A DNA stretch of 64,000 nucleotides, taken from Sphingopyxis sp. H053 (GTDB taxonomy: Bacteria > Pseudomonadota > Alphaproteobacteria > Sphingomonadales > Sphingomonadaceae). Of the stretch, positions 27,771 to 36,159 are shown piece by piece. Under the pieces are notes generated by a model. That model was not told the DNA's origin, made no database searches, and saw only the letters and a program-made list of their open reading frames with translations. The position numbers were made by a program, and so were the translations under genes. The stretch is taken from positions 186,001 through 250,000 of the forward strand of contig NZ_LNRU01000006.1 in the NCBI RefSeq assembly GCF_001468225.1. Reading direction: 5' to 3'. The stretch's first letter is position 1, and each line of letters begins with the position of its first letter.

Positions 27771-29096
27771 TCAGGAAGCGGTTTTCGCGGCCAGCGCGAG
27801 CAGGCGTGTGACGAACCCGACCAAAGGGCCGGTGTCGACATTGGCATCGGGGTTGTTCCAGCTCGCGGTGACGACGTACCATTTTCCGTCCGATTTGCGC
27901 TGCCCGAGCAGGCTCATCGACAAAACGCCATTTTCCGACCCGCCCTTGTAACCGAGATATGTCCAGTCGGCCGCAGCGACCGGACCGACGCCATTGTTGA
28001 TCGCCATCGCGGCGAGCAGGGTTCTCGACTGGCGTGCGCGTAGGTCAACCATCAGCCGTGCGATATCGTTGGGGCTGGCGAACCATTCGAGGCTGTCGAT
28101 GAAACGCGGGCCGTCGGTGAAACTGATCCCGTCGACATTGGCGAGGGTGAGGCGGTTCTGGTTGCTCTCGATCAGCTTCCGCTGCGCGGCATCCTCGCTC
28201 TTGATAAATACGGGACGCAAATCATTGAAATTATTTCCCTTAAGAGCAAAGGCTTCGACCGTCGTGAGCAGCGGGATGTTGCTCGACGGATCGCTGTGCC
28301 CCGCATCCTTCATCCGCGCTTCGATTGGCGCGCGGCCAAGCAGGTGGATCAGCGTGTCGGTCGCACCATTGTCGCTGACCGAGATCATCCAGTTCGCGAG
28401 CGTCTGCAGCGTCACGGGCGTATCGGCGGGCCAGTTCGCGGTCCCCGCCGATGAAAAGCTGAAATGCGACAGAGGCACGACGTCGGACCATTTGCGCTTG
28501 CCCGTGGCAACCTGCGCCGCGAGTTCGTCGAGGATATAGAGCTTGATCGTCGATCCGACCGCGAACTGCCGGTCGGGGTTCGCGGAGGCAAGGGGCCGGA
28601 CGCCGGCGTCACCCAGTTCGGCGACGAGGAAACCCGTTTGCCCTGGCAGCGCGGCGATTTCGGCCGCGACCTTGTCGAAGCTGTCGTTGGCCACGGTGAC
28701 GCCGGTGACGCGCAGCCCGGTGACGCGCTCGCCGGCCGCTACGCCGACGTCCAGCAGAACGGTTGCGACGCCCCTTTCGAAGCGAAGCAGGACCGTTCCC
28801 GAACGGCCGCTGGTCGGGGTAGCGCTGTCGATGGCGACCGGCTTTCCATATTGCGCAATCAGGCCGGCGATGAACGTCTTGAACTGAGCTTCGGGGACGG
28901 CCTTCTGGAATGACGGGTCGAAATAGTCAGCAAAGGCGATCCTGCCGGCGAGGAGATCGACCAGTTGGGCAGCGCGACGGTCGAAGGCGGTAGCCGGAGC
29001 CGGCGCGGTCGTTTCGGGCGATTGGGCCAGCGTGGTGGAAGCGGGCAGGGCGGCCGCAAGCATTGCGACGGCGAGCCTATTGAAGACGGATATCAA
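27771..29096 (-). CDS. Secreted serine hydrolase, ORF12-like (class A beta-lactamase fold)
   Basis: A 441-residue protein with a signal peptide (cleavage near LAQ), an extra N-terminal domain (about 35-145, FADYFDPSFQKAVPEAQFK...) and a beta-lactamase-like domain. The catalytic SxxK is Ser182-Lys185 (STIK), the SDN motif is 241-243 and the KTG-like motif is KGGS at 384-387. No ExxLN omega-loop motif is visible, so the deacylating Glu of true class A enzymes seems absent. The layout resembles Streptomyces ORF12 and mycobacterial LpqF. It is more likely an esterase or peptidoglycan-related hydrolase than a resistance enzyme. Confidence 0.82.
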   Translation of the reverse strand: MISVFNRLAVAMLAAALPASTTLAQSPETTAPAPATAFDRRAAQLVDLLAGRIAFADYFDPSFQKAVPEAQFKTFIAGLIAQYGKPVAIDSATPTSGRSGTVLLRFERGVATVLLDVGVAAGERVTGLRVTGVTVANDSFDKVAAEIAALPGQTGFLVAELGDAGVRPLASANPDRQFAVGSTIKLYILDELAAQVATGKRKWSDVVPLSHFSFSSAGTANWPADTPVTLQTLANWMISVSDNGATDTLIHLLGRAPIEARMKDAGHSDPSSNIPLLTTVEAFALKGNNFNDLRPVFIKSEDAAQRKLIESNQNRLTLANVDGISFTDGPRFIDSLEWFASPNDIARLMVDLRARQSRTLLAAMAINNGVGPVAAADWTYLGYKGGSENGVLSMSLLGQRKSDGKWYVVTASWNNPDANVDTGPLVGFVTRLLALAAKTAS

Positions 29097-29106
29097 GGCC
29101 TTCTCC

Positions 29107-29532
29107 TCAATCCAGCGCCCCGGCGGACGGGTCGTTTTGGGGAAGCGCGGCTTTTACGTCAGCACACCACCATTTGGGACGGCAGTCGCGAAAGGCGTGC
29201 GAAATCGGCATCAACGCCTTGTCGTCCGGCTTGTCGAACACCCCGATAAGCAAGGCGACAATCGGTTCGTCATCGATCGCGCCCAAGCTGCTCCCGCAGG
29301 TCGGGCAGAAGGTCCGGCTGGAAAAATCCGATGATCGCCAAGTGGAAGGCGGCCCTCCGGGACCGGTCCAGCTTATTTCGTCGGTAGGGAATTCGACCCA
29401 GGCCGTGGTCAGTGCCCCCGTGTGCCGCTGACACATTTTACAAGAACAAGTATGGGGTTTGGCGGCGGCTCCCGCTGCTTCGAACCGAATGCTACCGCAC
29501 AGGCATCCGCCGCTGTATCGCTTGCTCACCAA
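29107..29532 (-). CDS. GFA (glutathione-dependent formaldehyde-activating) family protein
   Basis: A 141-residue zinc-binding CENP-V/GFA fold protein. Cysteine motifs GGCLCGSIRFE, HTCSCKMCQRHTG and FCPTCGSSL supply the metal sites in the usual order. Despite the family name, a formaldehyde role is not assured. It lies 10 bases upstream of the serine hydrolase gene on the same strand, so the two may be cotranscribed. Confidence 0.9.
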   Translation of the reverse strand: MVSKRYSGGCLCGSIRFEAAGAAAKPHTCSCKMCQRHTGALTTAWVEFPTDEISWTGPGGPPSTWRSSDFSSRTFCPTCGSSLGAIDDEPIVALLIGVFDKPDDKALMPISHAFRDCRPKWWCADVKAALPQNDPSAGALD

Positions 29533-29610
29533 CGCCCTTCTTCAATTTCTGTCCGCCGCCCGCTCATTAATCCTCCCCGAACGCAGGAAGGTATCGGTCA
29601 AAGCTCAAAA

Positions 29611-31590
29611 TCAGGCGTCGATGGCCGCCTCGTCGAGCGTCGCGGCATTGGCCTGAATAAACTGGAAACGGTGTTCGGGGTGCTTGCCCATCAGCCGGTC
29701 GACCAGGTCCTTGACCAAATGCCGCTCTTCATATTCCTGCGGCAGCGTCACGCGCAGCATCGAACGCGTCGCGGGATCCATCGTCGTTTCCTTGAGCTGG
29801 TTCGGGTTCATTTCGCCGAGACCCTTGAAACGCCCGACGTCGACCTTCTTGCCCTTGAACTGTGTCGCCTCGATCTCGGCGCGATGGGCATCGTCGCGCG
29901 CATAGACCGAGGTGTTGCCCGAGGTGATGCGATAGAGCGGCGGCTGCGCCAGATAGACGTGGCCGCGGCGCACGATGTCGGGCATTTCCTGGAAAAAGAA
30001 GGTCATCAGCAACGTTGCGATATGCGCGCCGTCGACGTCGGCATCGGTCATGATGACGATTTTTTCGTAGCGCAGCCGGTCGGCGTCGCAATCCTTGCGC
30101 ATCCCGCAGCCGAGCGCGAGCGCGAGGTCGGCGATTTCCTGATTGGCGCGGATCTTGTCGTTGCTGGCGCTCGCGACGTTAAGGATCTTGCCGCGGATCG
30201 GCAGGATCGCCTGTGTCTTGCGGTCGCGCGCCTGCTTGGCGCTGCCGCCCGCGCTGTCGCCTTCGACGATAAACAATTCCGTGCCTTCGGGGCCGTCGTT
30301 CGCACAGTCCGTGAGCTTGCCCGGCAAGCGCAGCTTGCGGCCGCTTGTCGCGGTCTTGCGCTTTACCTCACGCTCGGCCTTGCGCTTGAGGCGCTCGTCC
30401 ATCCGGTCGAGGACGAGGCCCAAGAGCGCGCGGCCGCGGTCCATATTGTCCGACAGGAAATGGTCGAAATGGTCGCGCACGGCATTTTCGGTGAAGCGCG
30501 CGGCTTCGGGGCTCGAGAGGCGATCCTTGGTCTGGCTCTGGAACTGCGGATCGCGAATGAAGACCGAGAGCATCATCTCGCCGCCGTTGAAAACGTCTTC
30601 GGCGGTGATCTGTGCCGCCTTTTTCTGCCCGATCAACTCGCCAAAGGCCCGCAAACCCTTGGTCAGCGCCGAGCGCAGACCCGCTTCATGCGTTCCGCCG
30701 GCGGGGGTCGGGATGGTGTTGCAATACCAGCTATACGATCCATCGGACCAGAGCGGCCAGGCGATTGCCCATTCGGCACGGCCCTGGTCGCCCGGGAAAT
30801 CCTGGCGTCCGACGAAAGGTTCGGCGGTCGCGCATTCGCGTGTGCCGATCTGTTCTTTGAGATGATCGGCAAGCCCGCCGGGAAACTGGAACACCGCCTC
30901 GGCAGGGGTGTCGTCGCCGATCAGCTCGGGCGCGCATTTCCAACGGATTTCGACCCCGGCGAACAAATAGGCTTTCGAGCGCGCCATGCGATACAGGCGC
31001 TGCGGCTTGAACCGTCCGTGATCGCCGAAAATCTCGGGGTCGGGGACGAAACTGACACTGGTCCCGCGCCGGTTCGGCGTCGGGCCGAGCTCCTCAAGCC
31101 CGCCGAGCGGCGTGCCGCGCGAAAAGCGCTGGCGATAGAGCTGCTTGCTTCGCGCCACTTCGATTTCGGTATCGACGGATAGCGCGTTGACGACGCTGAC
31201 CCCGACGCCGTGCAGGCCGCCCGAAGTCGCGTAAGCCTTGCCCTCGAACTTGCCGCCCGAGTGGAGCATGGTCATGATGACCTCGAGCGCCGACTTGCCG
31301 GGAAATTTGGGGTGTGGGTCGACCGGCATGCCGCGGCCGTTGTCGACGACGGTTAGCCGGTTGCCGACGTCGAGCTCGATCTCGATCCGCGTCGCGTGGC
31401 CCGCAACCGCTTCGTCCATGCTGTTGTCGATGACTTCGGCGGCAAGGTGGTGCAGCGCGCGCTCGTCGGTGCCGCCGATATACATGCCGGGACGCCGGCG
31501 GACGGGTTCGAGCCCTTCCAGCACCTCGATCTGCGAAGCGTTATAGCTGTCGGTGGCGGGGGTCGCGGCGTCGAACAAATCGTGACTCAT
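29611..31590 (-). CDS. parE: DNA topoisomerase IV subunit B
   Basis: ParE supplies ATP hydrolysis for topoisomerase IV, which unlinks daughter chromosomes. The 659-residue protein has the GHKL ATPase motifs (RPGMYIG, EVIDNSMDEA, DNGRGMPVD), the TOPRIM domain motifs (FIVEGDSAGGSA and MTDADVDGAHIA) and the C-terminal RFKGLGEMNP. The sequence FKGLGEMNPNQLKETTM is ParE-like rather than GyrB-like. The chosen start is MSHDLFDAAT; the frame is open 24 codons further up without support. Confidence 0.95.
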   Translation of the reverse strand: MSHDLFDAATPATDSYNASQIEVLEGLEPVRRRPGMYIGGTDERALHHLAAEVIDNSMDEAVAGHATRIEIELDVGNRLTVVDNGRGMPVDPHPKFPGKSALEVIMTMLHSGGKFEGKAYATSGGLHGVGVSVVNALSVDTEIEVARSKQLYRQRFSRGTPLGGLEELGPTPNRRGTSVSFVPDPEIFGDHGRFKPQRLYRMARSKAYLFAGVEIRWKCAPELIGDDTPAEAVFQFPGGLADHLKEQIGTRECATAEPFVGRQDFPGDQGRAEWAIAWPLWSDGSYSWYCNTIPTPAGGTHEAGLRSALTKGLRAFGELIGQKKAAQITAEDVFNGGEMMLSVFIRDPQFQSQTKDRLSSPEAARFTENAVRDHFDHFLSDNMDRGRALLGLVLDRMDERLKRKAEREVKRKTATSGRKLRLPGKLTDCANDGPEGTELFIVEGDSAGGSAKQARDRKTQAILPIRGKILNVASASNDKIRANQEIADLALALGCGMRKDCDADRLRYEKIVIMTDADVDGAHIATLLMTFFFQEMPDIVRRGHVYLAQPPLYRITSGNTSVYARDDAHRAEIEATQFKGKKVDVGRFKGLGEMNPNQLKETTMDPATRSMLRVTLPQEYEERHLVKDLVDRLMGKHPEHRFQFIQANAATLDEAAIDA

Positions 31591-31748
31591 GACCCAGCTA
31601 TAGGGGGCTGCCAAGGCGGCTGGCAAGGGCGCTTTTCGGCGACAGTGCGCAGCCCGGTTCACCCCATTTTCGAGGCAAGAGGGAACCTTGGTCGGATGCG
31701 AAGGGTTGGGATGCCGACTGCAAAGTCGTTCAAAAAGTGGAGTAAAAA

Positions 31749-32582
31749 ATGAAAAACCTCTCTCTCCTCACCGCGCTTGCGGCCACCGCTATCGCGATGC
31801 CCGCGATGGCGCAGGAAGGCCGCGACACCTCGCAGGATTTCAACGGACCCTATATCAGCATCGGTGGCGGCGGCACGCTTCAGGGCAACGACCGCGGCGA
31901 AACGCTCGTCTTCGACACCAACCGTGACGGCACCTATGGCGACCAGGTGACGACGTCGGGCGGCGCCAACGCCTTTTCGCCGGGATTTTGTAACGGCGCC
32001 GCGACGGGCACCGCGAACCTCGGCTGCCGCAACGACAAGGATGGCCCCGAATTCTTTGGCCGCATCGGCCTCGACCAGCGCATGGGTAATTTCGTTGTCG
32101 GCGCGCTTCTGGAAGGCGGTCGCAGCGTCGCGCGCGACAGCGCGAGCGGTTTTTCGACCACGCCCGCGAGCTATACGATGAGCCGCGAGGCCGACTATCA
32201 GGGCAGCTTGCGCGTCCGCGCCGGTTATACGCCCGGTGGCGGCGCGCTCTTCTATGTCACCGGCGGCCCGGCTTACGCGCGCCTCGACAACAAGTTCGTG
32301 ACCTCGAACACCGCGAACAGCTTTGCCGACAATGGCAAGACGCACGCTTGGGGCTACGCGGCGGGCGGCGGCGCCGAGCTGATGCTCACCAACAAGATCG
32401 CGGTCGGACTGGAGTATCTCTATTCCGACGTGAAGGACGACGATTACCGAGTGAACGTCGGGCCGGGCACCGCGCCGCCGACCAATCCGTTCCTGCTGAA
32501 TGGCGGGGGCACCGATATCCAGCGCAGCGGCTCGCATTTCCGGACGCACAGTGTTCGCGGGAGCATCAGTTACCGCTTCTGA
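31749..32582 (+). CDS. Outer-membrane beta-barrel protein (OmpA-like porin family)
   Basis: A 277-residue protein with a signal peptide (cleavage AMA-QEGRDT) and the alternating pattern of a small eight-stranded barrel: GPYISIGGGG at the start, FFGRIGLDQR, YQGSLRVRAGY, AWGYAAGGGAELMLTNKIAVGLEYLY and the final RGSISYRF with a C-terminal Phe, as needed for BAM assembly. Function is unknown; this group of sphingomonad proteins is abundant in the outer membrane. A terminator hairpin follows. Confidence 0.85.
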   Translation: MKNLSLLTALAATAIAMPAMAQEGRDTSQDFNGPYISIGGGGTLQGNDRGETLVFDTNRDGTYGDQVTTSGGANAFSPGFCNGAATGTANLGCRNDKDGPEFFGRIGLDQRMGNFVVGALLEGGRSVARDSASGFSTTPASYTMSREADYQGSLRVRAGYTPGGGALFYVTGGPAYARLDNKFVTSNTANSFADNGKTHAWGYAAGGGAELMLTNKIAVGLEYLYSDVKDDDYRVNVGPGTAPPTNPFLLNGGGTDIQRSGSHFRTHSVRGSISYRF

Positions 32583-32604
32583 CCTCTTGGGAGCGGGAAC
32601 GGGA

Positions 32605-32636
32605 GGCGTCGGGTCGAAGGACCCGGCGCCTTTCGC
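32605..32636. terminator. Terminator hairpin between the barrel gene and the thioesterase gene
   Basis: An 11-bp stem with one G-T pair (32605-32615 with 32620-32630), loop GAAG, followed by TTTC. It sits between two convergent genes. Confidence 0.65.
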
Positions 32637-33065
32637 CTATCGGGCCGATGGCGCCGCGAAAATTGCGAAATTGCCGTTCGCGCTGCTGACGAGGCGGCCG
32701 TCCTGATAAAGCCGCGCATCGATATTGGCGATCCGTTTGCCTTGGTGAAGGACGGTGGCCTCGCACGTCAGCCGGCCTTCGCGCACGCCGACATGATAGT
32801 TGAATTTGATCTCCAGCGTCGCGCAGACCAGCCCGTCTTCGAGCATACTCATCAGCGCGCCGCCCATTGCGGTGTCAGCGAGCGAATAGGCAACGCCGCC
32901 GTGCGCCACGCCGTTCGGATTGAAGTGGCGTTCGCGTTCGATGTCGATCGCCATCGTGCAGCGCCCGTCGCCGCGCTCGACCATTTGCAGGCCAAGCGCG
33001 CGCGCGAACTGGAAATCCTGGCCGAAAGGCCTCACCGGACGCGCCTTAACGAACTCGGGGACCAC
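32637..33065 (-). CDS. PaaI-like hot-dog thioesterase
   Basis: A 142-residue hot-dog protein with the HFNPNGVAHGGVAYSLADTAMG motif (conserved Asn and Asp/Thr region) and LEIKFNYHVGVREG strand typical of PaaI thioesterases. It is only distantly similar to the thioesterase at 22587. Its start lies inside the 3' end of gcrA, overlapping by 20 bases, so they are cotranscribed. An internal Met at residue 28 seems too late to keep the fold. Confidence 0.88.
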   Translation of the reverse strand: MVPEFVKARPVRPFGQDFQFARALGLQMVERGDGRCTMAIDIERERHFNPNGVAHGGVAYSLADTAMGGALMSMLEDGLVCATLEIKFNYHVGVREGRLTCEATVLHQGKRIANIDARLYQDGRLVSSANGNFAIFAAPSAR

Positions 33066-33738
33066 CGAATGGCGGCGGCGGGGGCGGACGGCGCGTGCCG
33101 CGCGGCAGCTGCGCCTGATAGGCGCGGCCGCAATGCTCGACGCAATAGGGGAAGCCCGGGTTCACGGCTTCGCCGCAGAAATGGAAGTCGGGTTCGCCCG
33201 GATGCCCCATCGGCCAGCGGCAGATGCGGTCATTGAGGTCGAGCAAGGTCGTCTTGTCGGCGATCTCGGGGCTCGGCTTGGCGGGCACCAGCCGGCGCGG
33301 CGGCGCGGGCGGAATCGGCGCCTGCTGATCGCCGGGGCCTTGGCGGATGAAACCGCCGGGACCAATCGAGACGATGCGCGGCGCATCGGCCTTCGGCGTC
33401 GGATCACCCAATCCGCCGTCCGCGTTCGGCGTGTCGACGACCGGCTTGGCATCGAGTTTCGGGGCAGGTGCCACTGGGCGCGGCGCCACCGGTGCGGCAG
33501 CACGCGGCGCGGAAACGGGGGCTGCGGGTTTCGGCGTGGCGGGCGCTGCCACCTTGACCGGCTTCGTCTTTTCGGTCGCCTTGACGGGCGACGGGCGCGA
33601 TTTCAGGCCGAGGCGATGCGCCTTGCCGATCACCGCGTTACGGCTCACGCCGCCGAGTTCGTCGGCGATCTGGCTGGCGGTCAGCCCTTTTTCCCACATG
33701 GTGCGCAGGCTTTCGATGCGCTCGTCGGTCCATGACAT
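33046..33738 (-). CDS. gcrA: Cell cycle regulator GcrA
   Basis: GcrA is an alphaproteobacterial transcription factor that binds sigma-70 RNA polymerase at CcrM-methylated promoters. The 230-residue protein has the N-terminal DNA-binding part MSWTDERIESLRTMWEKGL.ASQIA..LG.VSRNAVIGKAHRLGL, a long Pro/Ala/Val-rich linker (about 50-165) and the C-terminal segment CRWPMGHPG.PDFHFCG....PYCVEHC that binds sigma. The linker is longer than in Caulobacter GcrA. Confidence 0.95.
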   Translation of the reverse strand: MSWTDERIESLRTMWEKGLTASQIADELGGVSRNAVIGKAHRLGLKSRPSPVKATEKTKPVKVAAPATPKPAAPVSAPRAAAPVAPRPVAPAPKLDAKPVVDTPNADGGLGDPTPKADAPRIVSIGPGGFIRQGPGDQQAPIPPAPPRRLVPAKPSPEIADKTTLLDLNDRICRWPMGHPGEPDFHFCGEAVNPGFPYCVEHCGRAYQAQLPRGTRRPPPPPPFGGPRVR

Positions 33739-33862
33739 AATCTATTCCTCATCATTCACGCTGCGGGCGGTCAGGCGATCCGCATTGTCGATCCTTTCGG
33801 GACCGGCATTCAGTCGTTGCCCAGCTTGCGGTAAGATCGGGGAGGCGATAGGCGAGAACGCC

Positions 33863-34735
33863 ATGAACGACCAGCCCCAAATTTCGCGCCCCGACTCGAC
33901 AAATTCCGCCGCGACTCCAACTTTTGCCGAACCCGGCGTTCCCCATATTCGAACGCTGAACGTGCCCGGCATGCACGCGCTATATGTCAAGGAGGTGCGG
34001 CGGTTTTTCAAGGTCCAGCTGCAAACAATCTGGGCCCCCGCGATTACCACGCTCCTGTTCCTCGTCATTTTCACCGTCGCGCTGGGCGGGGCGGGGCGGA
34101 CGGTCATCGGGGTTCCCTTCGCCGATTTCATCGCGCCCGGCCTCATCATGATGGCGATGCTGCAGAACAGCTTCGCCAATTCGAGCTTTTCGCTGCTCGT
34201 CGGCAAGATCCAGGGGACGATCGTCGATTATCTGATGCCGCCGCTCGCCGTGGGCGAATTGATCATCGCGCTGGTTGGCGCCGCGATCACGCGCTCGATC
34301 CTCGTCGGCCTGGCGCTGTGGCTCGCGATGCTGCTGTGGCCCGGTGTGCATGTCATGCCCGATCATCTTTGGGCGGTCGCGGTTTTTGGCGTGCTTGGCG
34401 CTTCGATGCTCGGGTTCCTCGGCCTCATCACCTCGGTTTGGGCCGAGAAGTTCGATCATGCCGCCGCGGTGACCAATTTCGTGGTCACCCCGCTCGCGCT
34501 GCTGTCGGGGACCTTTTACTCGGTCGACAAGCTCGCGCCATGGTTCCAGACGATCGCGCACGGCAATCCGGTCTATTATGCGATCATGGGTTTTCGCTAC
34601 GGTTTCATCGGCACGGTCGATTCGACGATCGCCAACCCTGTGCTGACCGCGGCGCTGGTGCTGGTCGGGGTCAATATCGGACTGGGCCTGCTGACCTATC
34701 GCCTGCTTGCCTCGGGGTGGAAGCTGAAAGCCTGA
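33863..34735 (+). CDS. ABC-2 type transport permease
   Basis: A 290-residue protein with a polar N-terminal stretch of about 45 residues, then six membrane spans. The motifs ALYVKEVRRFFKVQLQTIWAPAITTLLFLVIF, GRTVIGVPFADFIAPGLIMMAMLQ and LLSGTFYSVDKLAPWFQ...NPVYYAI are typical of ABC-2 export permeases of the YadH/NodJ type. No ATPase gene lies next to it, so the partner is elsewhere. The start is MNDQPQ at 33863; the upstream frame runs antisense to gcrA. Confidence 0.9.
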   Translation: MNDQPQISRPDSTNSAATPTFAEPGVPHIRTLNVPGMHALYVKEVRRFFKVQLQTIWAPAITTLLFLVIFTVALGGAGRTVIGVPFADFIAPGLIMMAMLQNSFANSSFSLLVGKIQGTIVDYLMPPLAVGELIIALVGAAITRSILVGLALWLAMLLWPGVHVMPDHLWAVAVFGVLGASMLGFLGLITSVWAEKFDHAAAVTNFVVTPLALLSGTFYSVDKLAPWFQTIAHGNPVYYAIMGFRYGFIGTVDSTIANPVLTAALVLVGVNIGLGLLTYRLLASGWKLKA

Positions 34736-35110
34736 TTAGTGGCGATGGATGGCGCGGACGCGGTAGCGGCCGCGTTCCAGCCCCTCGAACATCGCGTCGA
34801 TCTGTGGATGGTCGATCGGTCCGCTGTCGCCGTCGGCGACCAGATTCTGCTGGCTGACATAGGCGATGTACGAGGAATCGCCGTTCTCGGCGAGCAGATG
34901 GTAATAGGGCTGTTCTTTCGCCGGGCGGATATCCTCCGGGATCGCTTCATACCATTCGTCGCTGTTCGCAAAGACCGGGTCAATGTCGAACACGACGCCG
35001 CGAAAGTCGAACATCCGATGGCGCACGATATCGCCCGGCGCGAAACGCGCGCGACCGATCAGCGGTGCAGTAACGGTGGCGGGAAGTTCGGAAGTGGATT
35101 CGGGCGTCAT
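34736..35110 (-). CDS. hspQ: Heat shock protein HspQ (YccV-like)
   Basis: A 124-residue protein with the HspQ/YccV beta-barrel pattern: ARFAPGDIVRHRMFDFRGVVFDIDPVFANSDEWYE, then QPYYHLLAENGDSSYIAYVSQQNL. In E. coli HspQ is a heat-induced adaptor that binds hemimethylated DNA and regulates Lon. An N-terminal extension of about 18 residues is present. Its stop abuts the stop of the convergent ABC permease. Confidence 0.93.
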   Translation of the reverse strand: MTPESTSELPATVTAPLIGRARFAPGDIVRHRMFDFRGVVFDIDPVFANSDEWYEAIPEDIRPAKEQPYYHLLAENGDSSYIAYVSQQNLVADGDSGPIDHPQIDAMFEGLERGRYRVRAIHRH

Positions 35111-35290
35111 AGGATCAATCTATGGCAGTTTACGCACGTTTCAAGTCCGTTACATTCCAATTCGGCTGTGGTTTGCCGAATCGGGCTGTGATCAGCGTTA
35201 CAGATGCATTGGCGATGCGGGCTAAAGTGCTCTTCTGGCTTTTGCATATCCCATTCGGGTTGTGGGCCGCACGATCAGGGGAGACGCATT

Positions 35291-35914
35291 ATGACGGACT
35301 TACCACCCAATATTTCCGGCCCGGCTTCGGGCATTATCCAGCGCGCGAAGGACATCCTTCTCAAGCCGAAAGAGACCTGGCCGGTCATCGCCGCCGAGCC
35401 GGCGACGACGCAATCGATCTATGTGCCCTATGTGCTGGTCCTGGCGGCGATCGGCCCGCTCGCCGGGTTCATCGGCGGGCAGGTTTTCGGGTTCACCATG
35501 CTCGGTGTGACCTATCATCCACCGCTGGTGGGCGCGCTGGTGTCGGCGATCGTCTCTTACGGACTGTCGCTGGCGACGATCTTCATCCTCGCGCTGGTCA
35601 TCGACGGGCTCGCACCGAACTTCGGCGGGCAAAAGGATCAGGTCCAGGCGCTGAAGGTTGCGGCCTATTCGGCGACCGCCGGCTGGGTCGGCGGTATTTT
35701 CGGGATCCTGCCCGCGCTCGCCGTCATCGGCCTCTTGTTTGCGCTTTACGGACTTTATCTGCTGTATCTCGGCCTGCCGGTGCTGATGAAGGCGCCGCAG
35801 GACAAGGCGCTCGGCTACACGGTGGTCGTGATTATCGTCTATATTGTGCTGTTCCTGATCGTTGGCGCTGTCGTCGCGGCGCTCGCCGCGCCATCATTCG
35901 CTACCATAAGGTAA
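35291..35914 (+). CDS. Yip1-family membrane protein
   Basis: A 207-residue protein with five predicted spans and a short N-terminal amphipathic part (IIQRAKDILLKPKETW) typical of the bacterial Yip1 domain. The PKETW.VI..EPAT pattern is a good marker. Function is unknown. AGGGGAG precedes the ATG. It diverges from hspQ across a 180-base intergenic region and is followed by the tRNA gene on the other strand. Confidence 0.85.
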   Translation: MTDLPPNISGPASGIIQRAKDILLKPKETWPVIAAEPATTQSIYVPYVLVLAAIGPLAGFIGGQVFGFTMLGVTYHPPLVGALVSAIVSYGLSLATIFILALVIDGLAPNFGGQKDQVQALKVAAYSATAGWVGGIFGILPALAVIGLLFALYGLYLLYLGLPVLMKAPQDKALGYTVVVIIVYIVLFLIVGAVVAALAAPSFATIR

Positions 35915-35977
35915 CGCGCACGCGAGCGGCCCCGGTGATGCGCCGGGGCTGCTTGCTGTGGTCAAATTGTAGAAAAA

Positions 35978-36067
35978 TGGAGGAGAGTGAGGGATTCGAA
36001 CCCTCGGTACCGTTGCCGGCACTTCGCATTTCGAGTGCGACGCTTTCGACCACTCAGCCAACTCTCC
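35978..36067 (-). tRNA. tRNA-Ser (anticodon CGA)
   Basis: The minus strand gives a full cloverleaf: 7-bp acceptor stem (36061-36067 with 35982-35988), anticodon loop CTCGAAA with anticodon CGA at 36031-36033, a serine-type long variable arm (GCCG-GCAA-CGGT) and the T arm GAGGG-TTCGAAT-CCCTC. CCA appears encoded at 35978-35980. The base before it reads U in the RNA, unusual because serine tRNAs mostly have G there. A TTTTT tract follows the 3' end. Confidence 0.97.
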
Positions 36068-36159
36068 TCGCTGAGAGGAGACGCCCCTAGCGGCGGTCCG
36101 AACGTCTTGCAACCCTCTCGTCACAAAATTACGGCCCGCCGCGGGATTATAAGGATCGC

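Noticed and set aside
27771..29096. Calling the serine hydrolase a class A beta-lactamase resistance gene
   Set aside because: No omega-loop Glu motif and an added N-terminal domain; ORF12-like is the better call.
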